A DNA stretch of 29,599 nucleotides from assembly GCA_937908275.1 (NCBI GenBank), contig CALERA010000434.1, positions 1 to 29,599 of the forward strand. Reading direction: 5' to 3'. Position numbers and translations under genes: made by a program. The notes under the pieces are model-generated. The model worked only from the letters and a program-made list of their open reading frames with translations, ran no database searches and was not told where the DNA came from. This DNA comes from an uncultured Desulfarculaceae bacterium (GTDB lineage: Bacteria > Desulfobacterota > Desulfarculia > Desulfarculales > Desulfarculaceae). Shown one piece after another: positions 8,866 through 16,093 of this stretch. How positions within the stretch are numbered: the first letter of the stretch is position 1; each line of letters starts with the position of its first letter.

Positions 8866-10023
8866 GTGCAGCCCGCGGAAAGCTTTTTTCTACCCCCGGA
8901 GCGGGTCCAGACCGACCAGTTGCGCCATCTGCGCCAGCTCCTGCTGGGGGTCCCTCTTCTGAAAACGCTGTTGGACGGCATCCCCGACGGGGTGATGATC
9001 CTGGAATCCCACCGCCAGATGGTCCTGGCCAACCTGGCCCTGCTGGAGCGCCTGGGCCTCAGCGACGAGGGGGAGGTGCTGGGGAGGCGGCCAGGGGAGG
9101 CCTTTGGCTGCATCCATTTCAAGACCAGTCCCGATGGTTGCGGCACCACCGAATTTTGCCGCTATTGCGGCGCGGCCCAGGTGCTGGCCGAATGCCGCAT
9201 GACTCGGCGGGCGGCCAACGAATGCCGCATCATCACCGAGTTGGAGAGCGAAACCGAGGCCATCGACCTGTTGATCTGGGGCACGCCGTTCCAGGTTCAG
9301 GGCCAGGCACTGACGCTCTTCGCGGTGGCCGACCAGACCCACGCCAAGCGCCGCCAGGCCCTGGAGCGCATCTTCCTGCACGATTTCGCCAACACCCTGG
9401 AGGCCTTGAGCGGGCAGATGGATCTGCTGACCGCGCAGGACATGGCCCCGGAGCCCAGCACCTTGGTGCAGCGGGCGCGGGAGATCAAGGACCTGCTGGT
9501 CCTGGAGATCCGGGCCCACAAACAGCTCCTGGAGGCCGAGAACGGCAGCCTGGTCACCACCCCCATCGCTTTCCGGGCCTCGGAGATCTTGAGCGAAGTG
9601 GCCGAACTGTCCCGCCAGATGGACGTGGCCCAGGGCCGGAGGGTGGTGATCGAATCGGACGGACCCGACCCGGAGCTGACCAGCGACATCACCTTGCTGA
9701 TGCGGGTGTTGGTGAACCTGGTCAAGAACGCCCTGGAGGCCTCCCAGCCCGGCGAGACCGTGCGCCTGGGATGCGAGTCTGGCCCGGATGGCGTCGCTTT
9801 CTGGGTGCGCAACCCGGCCCACATGCCCGAGGCGGTGCAGCGGCAGGTCTTCAAGCGCTCCTATTCCACCAAGGGGGTGGGGCGTGGACTGGGCCTCTAC
9901 AGCAGCCGCCTGTTGACCCAGCGCTACCTGAGGGGAAGCATTTCCTTCGACTCCACGCCTGAACTGGGCACCGAGTTCCGGGTGAAACTGCCCTATGTTT
10001 TGCAGGTGGTGCAGCGGAGTTAG
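8866..10023 (+). CDS. Soluble PAS-domain sensor histidine kinase with a cysteine cluster
   Basis: 385 residues, no transmembrane segment, so a cytosolic sensor. A PAS-like domain occupies about 35-155. It contains six cysteines (82, 92, 98, 101, 110, 120), including GCGTTEFCRYCG, which suggests a bound metal, Fe-S cluster or redox switch. The phosphoacceptor region is LERIFLHDFANTLEAL with candidate His172; the HDxxN form resembles LytS/DcuS-like or Spo0B-like kinases. The ATP-binding domain has a clear N box (NLVKNALEA, 284-292) and G box (GVGRGLGLY, 337-345). The GTG start at 8866 has GGGAG five bases upstream; the ATG at 8846 is out of frame. No response regulator is adjacent, so this is an orphan kinase. 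It is the only protein gene on the plus strand and converges with alr. Confidence 0.88.
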   Translation: MQPAESFFLPPERVQTDQLRHLRQLLLGVPLLKTLLDGIPDGVMILESHRQMVLANLALLERLGLSDEGEVLGRRPGEAFGCIHFKTSPDGCGTTEFCRYCGAAQVLAECRMTRRAANECRIITELESETEAIDLLIWGTPFQVQGQALTLFAVADQTHAKRRQALERIFLHDFANTLEALSGQMDLLTAQDMAPEPSTLVQRAREIKDLLVLEIRAHKQLLEAENGSLVTTPIAFRASEILSEVAELSRQMDVAQGRRVVIESDGPDPELTSDITLLMRVLVNLVKNALEASQPGETVRLGCESGPDGVAFWVRNPAHMPEAVQRQVFKRSYSTKGVGRGLGLYSSRLLTQRYLRGSISFDSTPELGTEFRVKLPYVLQVVQRS

Positions 10024-10036
10024 GCCGGCGCGGCGT

Positions 10037-11179
10037 TCAGTCCAGGTAGTGGCGGCGATTGGCCGCGCCCAGGGCGCAGGTGATTTCGTAGCTGATGCTG
10101 CCGGCCCACTGGCCAAGCTGGTCGGCGCTGATCTCGGCCCGGCCCTGGCGGCCCAGGAGCACCACCTCGTCGCCCACCTGGGGCAGGGGATCAAACCCCT
10201 CCAGGTCGATGACGGTCAGGTTCATGCAGACCCGGCCCCGCACCGGGGCCAGGCGGCCGCCCACCAGCATGGCGGCGCGGTTGCTGGCCGCGCGCAGGTA
10301 GCCGTCGCTGTAGCCCACCGGGACCACCCCCAGCCAGGTGTCGCGCGGGGCGACCCAGGTGGCGCCATAGCTCACCGCCGAGCCGGCCGGGGCCGGGCGC
10401 ACCGCCAGGAGGCGGCTGCGGTAGCTCATCACCCCCCGCAAATCGGCCCGGCCGGCCGAGGCCGGGTCGGGCAGGCCGCCGTAGAGCACGATGCCCAGGC
10501 GGGCGTAGGCCGGAGCGCCGGGGCTGGCCGGCGGCGGCGCCAAGGCCCCGCCACTGCCCGCCAGGCTGGAATCGGCCAGGGCGTGACCCCTGGCCCGGGC
10601 GGCGTGCAACAACTCGGCGAAGACGGCGCTCTGGCGTCGGGCCTGCTCCGAGGCCGGGTCCCCGGCCGTGGCCAGATGGCTGACCAATCCGGTCACCCGC
10701 AGGCCGGGCAGGACGGCCAGGCGCTCCAAAAGCTCCAGGACCTGGCCCGGGGCCACCCCCAGGCGGGTCATGCCGGTGTCCACCTTGAGCTGACAGGTGG
10801 CGGTCCGGCCCAGGGCCTGGGCGGCGGCGGACAGGGCCTGGAAGATCTCCAGGTCGGCGCAGACCGGGGTCAGGTCGTCGGCCACCACCTGGCGGGCCTG
10901 CTCCGGCCGCGCGCCCAACAGCAGGAAGATGCCGCCGGCGATGCCCTCGCGGCGCAGACGCCGGCCCTCGGCCGCCACCCCCACCGCCAGGGCCTCGGCC
11001 CCGGCCGCCTTCAAACGCCGGGCCACCGGCAACAGGCCGTGGCCATAGGCGTCGGCCTTGACCACCCCGGCCACCCGCATGCCGCCTGGCAGCAGGGCCC
11101 GGCAGGCGGCCAGGTTGGCCTCCAAGGCGGAGAGGTCCACGGTCAGGCGGTTGTCGGGATTGGGGGTCAGGCGCGACAC
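10037..11179 (-). CDS. alr: Alanine racemase
   Basis: PLP-dependent fold-type III enzyme that makes D-alanine for peptidoglycan. 380 residues with the GTG start. The PLP lysine is in VVKADAYGHG (Lys41), the second catalytic residue is the Tyr in AVSYGATW, and the C-terminal RGRVCMNLTVIDLEG segment is canonical. The usual RPG(I/L)xLYG is ARLGIVLYG here, a mild deviation. Two starts are possible: TTG at 11185 and GTG at 11179. AGGAG (11189-11193) is nine bases from the GTG but only three from the TTG, so the GTG is preferred. Its stop lies 13 bases from that of the convergent kinase gene, with no obvious terminator between. Confidence 0.95.
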   Translation of the reverse strand: MSRLTPNPDNRLTVDLSALEANLAACRALLPGGMRVAGVVKADAYGHGLLPVARRLKAAGAEALAVGVAAEGRRLRREGIAGGIFLLLGARPEQARQVVADDLTPVCADLEIFQALSAAAQALGRTATCQLKVDTGMTRLGVAPGQVLELLERLAVLPGLRVTGLVSHLATAGDPASEQARRQSAVFAELLHAARARGHALADSSLAGSGGALAPPPASPGAPAYARLGIVLYGGLPDPASAGRADLRGVMSYRSRLLAVRPAPAGSAVSYGATWVAPRDTWLGVVPVGYSDGYLRAASNRAAMLVGGRLAPVRGRVCMNLTVIDLEGFDPLPQVGDEVVLLGRQGRAEISADQLGQWAGSISYEITCALGAANRRHYLD

Positions 11180-11206
11180 GGCCAAGGTCTCCTGAGAGTT
11201 AGGAGA

Positions 11207-11234
11207 GGTATACCACGCCTGGCGGCCAAGGCAA
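11207..11234 (-). promoter_or_regulatory. Candidate promoter for alr
   Basis: On the minus strand TTGCCT (11234-11229), a 16-base spacer and TATACC (11212-11207). Transcription would start near 11200, about 20 bases before the GTG. Confidence 0.4.
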
Positions 11235-11280
11235 GCCGGGCCGGAGATGACGACGGCGGACTCCCCGCCGGCCGCCGGGC

Positions 11281-11308
11281 TTTACATCACGGCCATTGTC
11301 GCTAAAAT
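11281..11308 (+). promoter_or_regulatory. Strong promoter of the tRNA-Arg gene
   Basis: TTTACA (11281-11286), a 16-base spacer and TAAAAT (11303-11308); each hexamer matches five of six consensus bases. The predicted start, near 11315, lies only a few bases before the mature tRNA 5' end at 11319. Confidence 0.75.
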
Positions 11309-11318
11309 GTTGCCACGC

Positions 11319-11395
<77 letters not shown>

Positions 11396-11403
11396 ACGAG
11401 CGC

Positions 11404-11442
11404 AATGAGTTGAGTTCAGGCCTGAACTCAACTCATTTTTTT
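11404..11442 (+). terminator. Terminator of the tRNA-Arg gene: perfect 34-base palindrome plus T-tract
   Basis: Two 17-base arms (11404-11420 and 11421-11437) are exact inverted repeats with no spacer, followed by a T run to 11442. It starts nine bases after the encoded CCA. Only the plus strand has the T-tract, so it terminates the tRNA transcript. Confidence 0.92.
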
Positions 11443-11610
11443 GGTTGGAAATGGCTGGAGTTTACGCGCCGACGAGACGTTGCAGGTAGGCCGGGTGGTC
11501 TTGGCGTCCGGGTGGCCGAGGCGCCGCTGCACAGTTAGCAGGTCCCGCGTCTGTTGATACCCCCACGAGGTTTTCGGCAGCCTGACCCCGGCCGCATACC
11601 TCGCCGTCAA
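11428..11610 (-). pseudogene. Remnant of a tyrosine-recombinase (phage/island integrase) C-terminus
   Basis: A short minus-strand frame contains RDLLTVQRRLGHPDAKTT, the classic block around the second active-site histidine of tyrosine recombinases (DLxxVQxxLGHxxxxTT). The expected catalytic tyrosine just after it (TTxxY) is absent: the sequence reads TTRPTCNVS. There is no room for the catalytic domain upstream, since stops and unrelated AT-rich DNA follow. The frame ends inside the tRNA terminator. This looks like a decayed integrase next to its tRNA target. The match is short, so chance similarity cannot be fully excluded. Confidence 0.5.
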
Positions 11611-11792
11611 AAACTTAGGATTTTCTACTATTGACTGGCGCTAAGAACGGGAGGTTTACACAGATTAAGATTCACAAAGGAAATATCTCGTTTATTTTGC
11701 CGTGGATTCAGTGATCTTTCTTATGTGACCATTTGTTGCTTGGCCTGTACCCTGGCAAGTTTCGGCAGGGAGAGTCCGGGGACTGGCTCGCC
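11611..11792. other. AT-richer non-coding interval downstream of the integrase remnant
   Basis: No coding frame, RNA or clear terminator is visible. Positions about 11610-11735 are noticeably AT-richer than the neighbourhood, consistent with leftover foreign DNA. I found no second copy of the tRNA 3' end that would mark the far attachment site. Confidence 0.4.
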
Positions 11793-12602
11793 TCACACCC
11801 GCGGTCGCAGAGCCAGGCGCACCGGGGCCTGGCCGCAGACCTCGCGGCTAATCTTCTCCAAGAGGATTTGTTGTCCGGGGTTTTGAACCACCGCTTCCAC
11901 CTCTATGGTTTGGTCCTCGGCGTAACGCACTTGCAAGGTGGGCAGCAGCAGGCTGGGCTCACCGGCGATCCGGGCTTTGAGCCGGGCAGCCAGGGCCAAA
12001 CCTTTCAGCAGCACCCAGTCGGCCTCGCGGGCCTGCCGGTCCTTCTCCGCCAACAAGCTCGCTAACACTTCGGCCACCTGTTCTGGGGTGTGGGTTGCGG
12101 TGTTGAAGACGGAATCGTAAGCCCTGGCGTCATCCCAAGCCTGGCCGAAGTTGATTCGCAGGTATCCAGCGCGCTCCGCATCGATTTCACGCACCAAGTC
12201 TTCTGCTCTCTTGATATCCGCGATGCCCTCCCGGTCCATGACCCGCTGTACCCGCAGCTCAAAGGGGGCCACGATCAACACCCGCAGGCATAAAGGAGCT
12301 TGGCGCAGGATATGGCTGCCCCCCCGGCCCACGATCACCGCCCGTCCGGTCTGGGCATGGTCGAAGATCACCGACTCCAACAGGGCCAGGTAGGCCTGGT
12401 AGCGCCAGTCATGCCGCTCCCAAAGGTCAGGCTTGAATTCGTCGAGATCCATGCCCAGGCGGGCCCATTCCACGCCCCGGGCCAGGAGGTCGCGGTGCAG
12501 TTGGGGCTTGTCCACAAACACGTAACCCAGGCGCTGGGCCACCAAATGACCCACTAGGTGGCCGGCGCTGCCGTATTCGCGGGCGATGGTAAGGATGGCC
12601 AT
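11793..12602 (-). CDS. Cytidylate kinase-like family protein with extra C-terminal domain
   Basis: 269 residues. The N-terminus ITIAREYGSAGHLVG is the characteristic start and P-loop-like region of the Cytidylate_kin2 family, followed by an internal VIVGRGGSHIL strand-loop and the helical lid region LRVLIVAPFELRVQRVMDREG. These proteins have a nucleoside-monophosphate-kinase fold but are distinct from the housekeeping Cmk; the real substrate is not established. Residues from about 205 to the end (LLLPTLQVRYAEDQTIEVEA...) form a small extra alpha/beta domain with no confident assignment. The ATG at 12602 follows the TerC-family gene by two bases, with AGGTGA inside the end of that gene, so the two are coupled. 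No terminator is evident after its stop. Confidence 0.82.
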   Translation of the reverse strand: MAILTIAREYGSAGHLVGHLVAQRLGYVFVDKPQLHRDLLARGVEWARLGMDLDEFKPDLWERHDWRYQAYLALLESVIFDHAQTGRAVIVGRGGSHILRQAPLCLRVLIVAPFELRVQRVMDREGIADIKRAEDLVREIDAERAGYLRINFGQAWDDARAYDSVFNTATHTPEQVAEVLASLLAEKDRQAREADWVLLKGLALAARLKARIAGEPSLLLPTLQVRYAEDQTIEVEAVVQNPGQQILLEKISREVCGQAPVRLALRPRV

Positions 12603-12604
12603 GG

Positions 12605-13354
12605 TTACTCACCTGCCGGAGATTGGGGTGCGGATCCCTGAGAGGTCTGGGTGGGCTTGAGCTGGCTGAATTTCCGTTTAATCCAGAGCTTGCCGATCAC
12701 CACCACGCCCACGGCCGCTGATGCCTCCACCGAATAGCGCAGCAGGGCGGAGGGCTCCAGCCAGCGCGCGACCACTGGGTCGCCGATGATCATCTCACCA
12801 CCCACCCGGCCCAGCACCAGCGCACCTATGTAAATAATAATCGGATATTTATCCATCAGGAGGGACAGGAGGTTGCTGGTGAACACCACGAACGGAATTG
12901 AAAGCGCCAGCCCGAACAGGAGCAGAAAGATGTTTCCGTGGGAGGCCCCGGCCACGGCCAACACGTTATCCAGGCTCATGGTTATGTCGGCGATGACGAT
13001 GAGGCGGATGGCTTGCCAGAGGCTGGCGGCTTCGTGATGCTCATCTTGATCCCCGCCGCCCTCGGCCAGCAGCTTCACGGCGATCCAGAGGATGAGCACC
13101 CCGCCAATCAACTTCAGGAAGTCCACGTTCAGCAACTGACTGACGAAGAAGGTGAGGACCACCCTTAACAGCACCGCCGCTCCGGCTCCGAAAATGATGC
13201 CCTTGCGCCGTTGGTGACGTGGCAGGTTGCGCACCGCCATGGCGATGACCACGGCGTTGTCTCCGGCCAGGATGATGTCAATGACTATGATGTTTAAAAG
13301 GCCGAGAAAAAAGGCCCAGTCCAGCTTGATGGCCAAGAGGGATGAAAAATCCAA
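12605..13354 (-). CDS. TerC family integral membrane protein, YjbE type
   Basis: 249 residues with about seven hydrophobic segments and a hydrophilic C-terminal tail (KPTQTSQGSAPQSPAGE). The TerC acidic motifs are both present within membrane segments: LAGDNAVVIAMAVRNLP near the N-terminus and TMSLDNVLAVAG after a polar loop (GGGDQDEHHEA). The arrangement fits the YjbE subgroup. TerC-type proteins such as Alx and MeeF/MeeY are linked to manganese export and metal loading of secreted enzymes, and several are controlled by the yybP-ykoY manganese riboswitch. This gene has a long leader of about 178 bases, but I could not recognise that riboswitch's conserved elements in it. It is cotranscribed with the cytidylate kinase-like gene. 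Confidence 0.9.
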   Translation of the reverse strand: MDFSSLLAIKLDWAFFLGLLNIIVIDIILAGDNAVVIAMAVRNLPRHQRRKGIIFGAGAAVLLRVVLTFFVSQLLNVDFLKLIGGVLILWIAVKLLAEGGGDQDEHHEAASLWQAIRLIVIADITMSLDNVLAVAGASHGNIFLLLFGLALSIPFVVFTSNLLSLLMDKYPIIIYIGALVLGRVGGEMIIGDPVVARWLEPSALLRYSVEASAAVGVVVIGKLWIKRKFSQLKPTQTSQGSAPQSPAGE

Positions 13355-13726
13355 GGTGGCATCCTAATCGCGGAGGTGTGGGTGGTCCAGCCCTTTGGAA
13401 AAATGGCTTCCTCAGAGGCGCGGCCTGACGCCGGTCGCTGCTCGGACCCTAAGCCGCCAACCGTAAGGCCGTCGTCGTGCGCGCCCGACGGGTGGTCCCG
13501 GGGCGCTTGGATCCCGGAACGGGGCTAATTCAGCCGGCATTCTCAACGACGCAGGGTTGGACGTCAACTATTTCTTGGTCACTGCTTGAGTTGCCATGGT
13601 TGGGGAGGGCTGCCCCTGCCGCGGAGCCGCCGGTTCAGCCAAAAGCGCTCGGAACCTGGCGGCCGGTGGGATGGATGAATGGCCGGGAAAGATTTCTGGG
13701 CGAGCCTTTGCAGGGCTAGGGAGGCG
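13355..13726. other. 372-base intergenic region; TerC leader and end of the uptake operon
   Basis: It holds the TerC promoter candidate and its GC-rich, probably structured leader (13355-13532). Plus-strand frames such as 13477-13719 have no recognisable domain and are not credible genes. I see no convincing intrinsic terminator for the operon ending at 13727. Confidence 0.5.
13539..13567 (-). promoter_or_regulatory. Candidate promoter of the TerC/cytidylate-kinase-like operon
   Basis: On the minus strand TTGACG (13567-13562), a 17-base spacer and GAGAAT (13544-13539). Transcription starting near 13532 would leave an unusually long leader of about 178 bases before the ATG at 13354. Confidence 0.45.
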
Positions 13727-14323
13727 TTAGCAAGAGAAAGTCAACGGGGTTCCAGCGGTGCGGAGGATTCGACAATCGATTCCCTCCAGGGCTTCCAACT
13801 GATGGCTGATCAAAAAGATCGCCGCTCCCCCGCTGGCCGCGCGGGCGATCTCCCCCGCCACTTTTTGTTGCCACGGTTCATCCAGAAAAGCGAAGGGTTC
13901 ATCCAATAACAGAATCGGTCTGTCCACGGCGAAGGCCCGGGCCAGGGTAAGCCGCCGGCGCATGCCGCCGCTCATGGCCGCGGGGCGCAGTTCTCCGGGC
14001 AGGTCGAAGCGGGCCAGCCACTCCCGTCGACGGGCCTGACGCAGGCGGGCGGGGGCGGCGGCCAGGGCGTAGTCCAGGTTGCCGGCCGCGTCCAGCCAGG
14101 GCAGGAGCACGTCGTCCTGGAAGGCCACCGCCAGCGGCCCGCGGCGCTCCACCTGGCCGGCGTCCGGGCTGCGCAGGCCAGCCATGATCTCCAGCAGGGT
14201 GGTCTTGCCCACGCCCGAGGGGCCGGCCAGGCAGCAGACCTGCCCCGCCTCCAGGCGCAGGTCCACCCCGGCGATGATCTCCCGCCCGCCCACGCTCTTG
14301 CGCAGGCCCCGCACCTCGATCAT
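13727..14323 (-). CDS. ABC transporter ATPase, NitT/TauT type
   Basis: 198-residue ATP-binding subunit. Walker A is GPSGVGKTT, the signature is MSGGMRRRL, Walker B is ILLLDEPFAFLDE and the switch His is in SHQLEAL. These are the features of the nitrate/sulfonate/taurine ATPase group. It is short for that group (usually about 240-260), ending soon after the H-loop, so the C-terminal extension is missing or lost. Its ATG overlaps the stop of the permease (ATGA), with GGAGG six bases upstream. It is the last gene of the long minus-strand array and should pair with the permease at 14320 and the binding protein at 15081. Confidence 0.9.
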   Translation of the reverse strand: MIEVRGLRKSVGGREIIAGVDLRLEAGQVCCLAGPSGVGKTTLLEIMAGLRSPDAGQVERRGPLAVAFQDDVLLPWLDAAGNLDYALAAAPARLRQARRREWLARFDLPGELRPAAMSGGMRRRLTLARAFAVDRPILLLDEPFAFLDEPWQQKVAGEIARAASGGAAIFLISHQLEALEGIDCRILRTAGTPLTFSC

Positions 14324-15084
14324 GAACCGCCTCCCCGGGCGGGGGTTGCGTCCGCTCCTAGGGCGGCCCGGCGCAGGGGGGCCACCAGGCCGGTCTCCAG
14401 CGCCATGCCCAAAAGAATGATGGCCAAGGCCCAGGCGTGCAGCTCGGCCATGTCCATGCGGCGATAGGCCCAGAAGATGCGGCTGCCCACCCCGTCATGG
14501 CTGCCCATGAACTCGGCCACCGCGGTCACTTTCCAGCCCGAGGCCAGGGTGTAGGAGAAGCCGGCCAGCCAATAAGGGCGCACCGCCGGCAACAACATCC
14601 GCCGCAGCCGGGTCCAGGCCGGCACCGCGAACAAACGGCTCATGCCGGCCAGGCGGGGGTCCAGGGAGAGCGTCCCCTGGGCCACGTTGGCGAACAGGGG
14701 GGGCAGGGTGGCGGCCAGCACCGCCAGCATCGGCACCAGGGAGCCGGTGCCGGCCCAGACCATGGCCAGGGAGATCCAGACCACGGGCGGACAGGCCTGG
14801 AGCGCGGCCACCAGGGGCGCGAGCAGGCGCAGGGTCAGGGGGTGCAAACCGGCGGCCAGACCCAGGGCCACCCCCAGCAGATTGGCCGCCAGCACCCCGG
14901 CCAAGGCCCGGGCCACGGTCACCCCCAGCTCCCGGGCCAGGGCCCCGGACCAGGCCAAATCGGCCAGGGCGGCCAGGACCTTGGGCGGCGGCGGGGCCAA
15001 CTCCGGCCCCAGCAGGGCGCTGGCCAACCAGCCGGCGGCCAGGAGCAGCAGGCCGGAGACCAGGTAGGGCCAGGCGTTCTTCAT
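14320..15084 (-). CDS. ABC transporter permease, NitT/TauT type
   Basis: 254-residue inner-membrane permease starting MKNAWPYLVSGLLLLAAGW, with about six transmembrane helices of the BPD_transp_1 fold. The EAA-like loop around PAWTRLRRMLLPAVRPYWLAG contacts the ATPase, and GWKVTAVAEFMG resembles the conserved AW..VVAAEM(L/F)G segment of nitrate/sulfonate permeases. The start at 15084 overlaps the stop of the binding-protein gene (ATGA), and the stop overlaps the ATPase start. The longer open frame running upstream to 15900 is a shadow of the binding-protein gene. Confidence 0.9.
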   Translation of the reverse strand: MKNAWPYLVSGLLLLAAGWLASALLGPELAPPPPKVLAALADLAWSGALARELGVTVARALAGVLAANLLGVALGLAAGLHPLTLRLLAPLVAALQACPPVVWISLAMVWAGTGSLVPMLAVLAATLPPLFANVAQGTLSLDPRLAGMSRLFAVPAWTRLRRMLLPAVRPYWLAGFSYTLASGWKVTAVAEFMGSHDGVGSRIFWAYRRMDMAELHAWALAIILLGMALETGLVAPLRRAALGADATPARGGGS

Positions 15085-16088
15085 GGCTGGACCCAAAACG
15101 CCTCCGGCAGGCCCGCGCCCTCGCGCTGGAGGTCCTGGGGCATCACCAGAGCCAGGAAAGCCAGCACCGCGTCCCGGGCCTCGGAGGCGGGCGCCACCCG
15201 CAACAGGTCGCGGGACATGGACTGGGCCAGCACCTCCTGGCCCAGTTCGCCGGCCACTTCCGGCGGCAGTACCGCCAGGGCCTCGGCCGGACGCTCGGCC
15301 AGCTCCCGGGCGGCAGCTTGCATGCGAGTCAACAGGTCGCGCACCAGGGCCGGGTGGCGCGCGAGCAAATCGGCGTGCACCGCCAGGCCGGCGATGGGCT
15401 GCACCTCCGGCCCTCCGCAATAGCGGGCATGGGCGGCCTCCAGGCCCTCCACCACCCGCAGGCCCGGGGCCTTGAGCATCAGCAGCGAGACCAGGGGCTC
15501 CGGGGCCAGGACATGGTGGACCTGGCCGCGCAACACCTCCAGGGAGAGCTGGCGGGGAGCGTGGCGGGTCAGGGGGAAGCTCGGCCCCTGACGCCGGGCG
15601 ATGTTCTCCAACAGGCCCAGGGCCGGGCTGTCCGGCGGGGTCACGGCCAGGGCGGCGGCGTCCCGGGCCAGGACCGCGGCCAGGCTGGGGAGATCCTTCA
15701 CCTCGGGGTCGTCGCTGAGAAAATAGAACTTGCGCCAGCCGGTGACCGCCAACAGGCGCACCGGCGCGCCACGCAGGGCGGCCTGGGCGAAGCCCTCGAT
15801 GTGCCCCAGCCAGATGTCGCCCTTGCCGGCCAACACCACCCCGCGCAGGTCGTCCAGGTCTTTCCAGGTGCGGGTCTCCAGGCTCATCCCCCGGGGCCAT
15901 CCCTGGCGCACGGCGGCCCAGAAGGGGATCTGGGGGGTGGTGGCCCCGTGGGTGGTGTAGAAGACCAGGCGCTCGGACTCCCGCCCGGGCTCCGCCCCCC
16001 CCGGAGGGGAGGCGGAGCGCAGCAGGACCAGGACGCCGTAGCCCCCCAGCAGCAGAAGCAGCAGCAGGATCACCAGGGAGCGGCGCAT
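15081..16088 (-). CDS. Substrate-binding protein of a NitT/TauT-like ABC importer
   Basis: 335 residues. A basic start and a strong hydrophobic segment (about 5-24) give a signal peptide or membrane anchor; no lipobox Cys is present, so it may stay tethered. The mature part begins ERLVFYTTHGATTPQIPFW and has the periplasmic type-2 binding fold of the NMT1/SsuA/nitrate group (GDIWLGHIEGFAQAAL, LRVVEGLEAAHARYCGG). These proteins bind nitrate, sulfonates, thiamine precursors and other small ligands; the ligand cannot be read from the sequence. Position directly after a TonB-dependent receptor suggests that the receptor delivers the same ligand to the periplasm. The ATG lies six bases after the receptor stop, with GGAG about 11 bases upstream. 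Confidence 0.82.
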   Translation of the reverse strand: MRRSLVILLLLLLLGGYGVLVLLRSASPPGGAEPGRESERLVFYTTHGATTPQIPFWAAVRQGWPRGMSLETRTWKDLDDLRGVVLAGKGDIWLGHIEGFAQAALRGAPVRLLAVTGWRKFYFLSDDPEVKDLPSLAAVLARDAAALAVTPPDSPALGLLENIARRQGPSFPLTRHAPRQLSLEVLRGQVHHVLAPEPLVSLLMLKAPGLRVVEGLEAAHARYCGGPEVQPIAGLAVHADLLARHPALVRDLLTRMQAAARELAERPAEALAVLPPEVAGELGQEVLAQSMSRDLLRVAPASEARDAVLAFLALVMPQDLQREGAGLPEAFWVQP

Positions 16089-16093
16089 GAGGG

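Noticed and set aside
13355..13532. yybP-ykoY manganese riboswitch in the TerC leader
   Set aside because: Expected from the gene family and leader length, but the conserved GGGGAGUAG and GAGACC-type strands are not visible. Kept only as a finding to test.
13477..13719. 80-residue plus-strand open frame in the intergenic region
   Set aside because: No good ribosome-binding site, no domain, and it overlaps the promoter region of the TerC operon.
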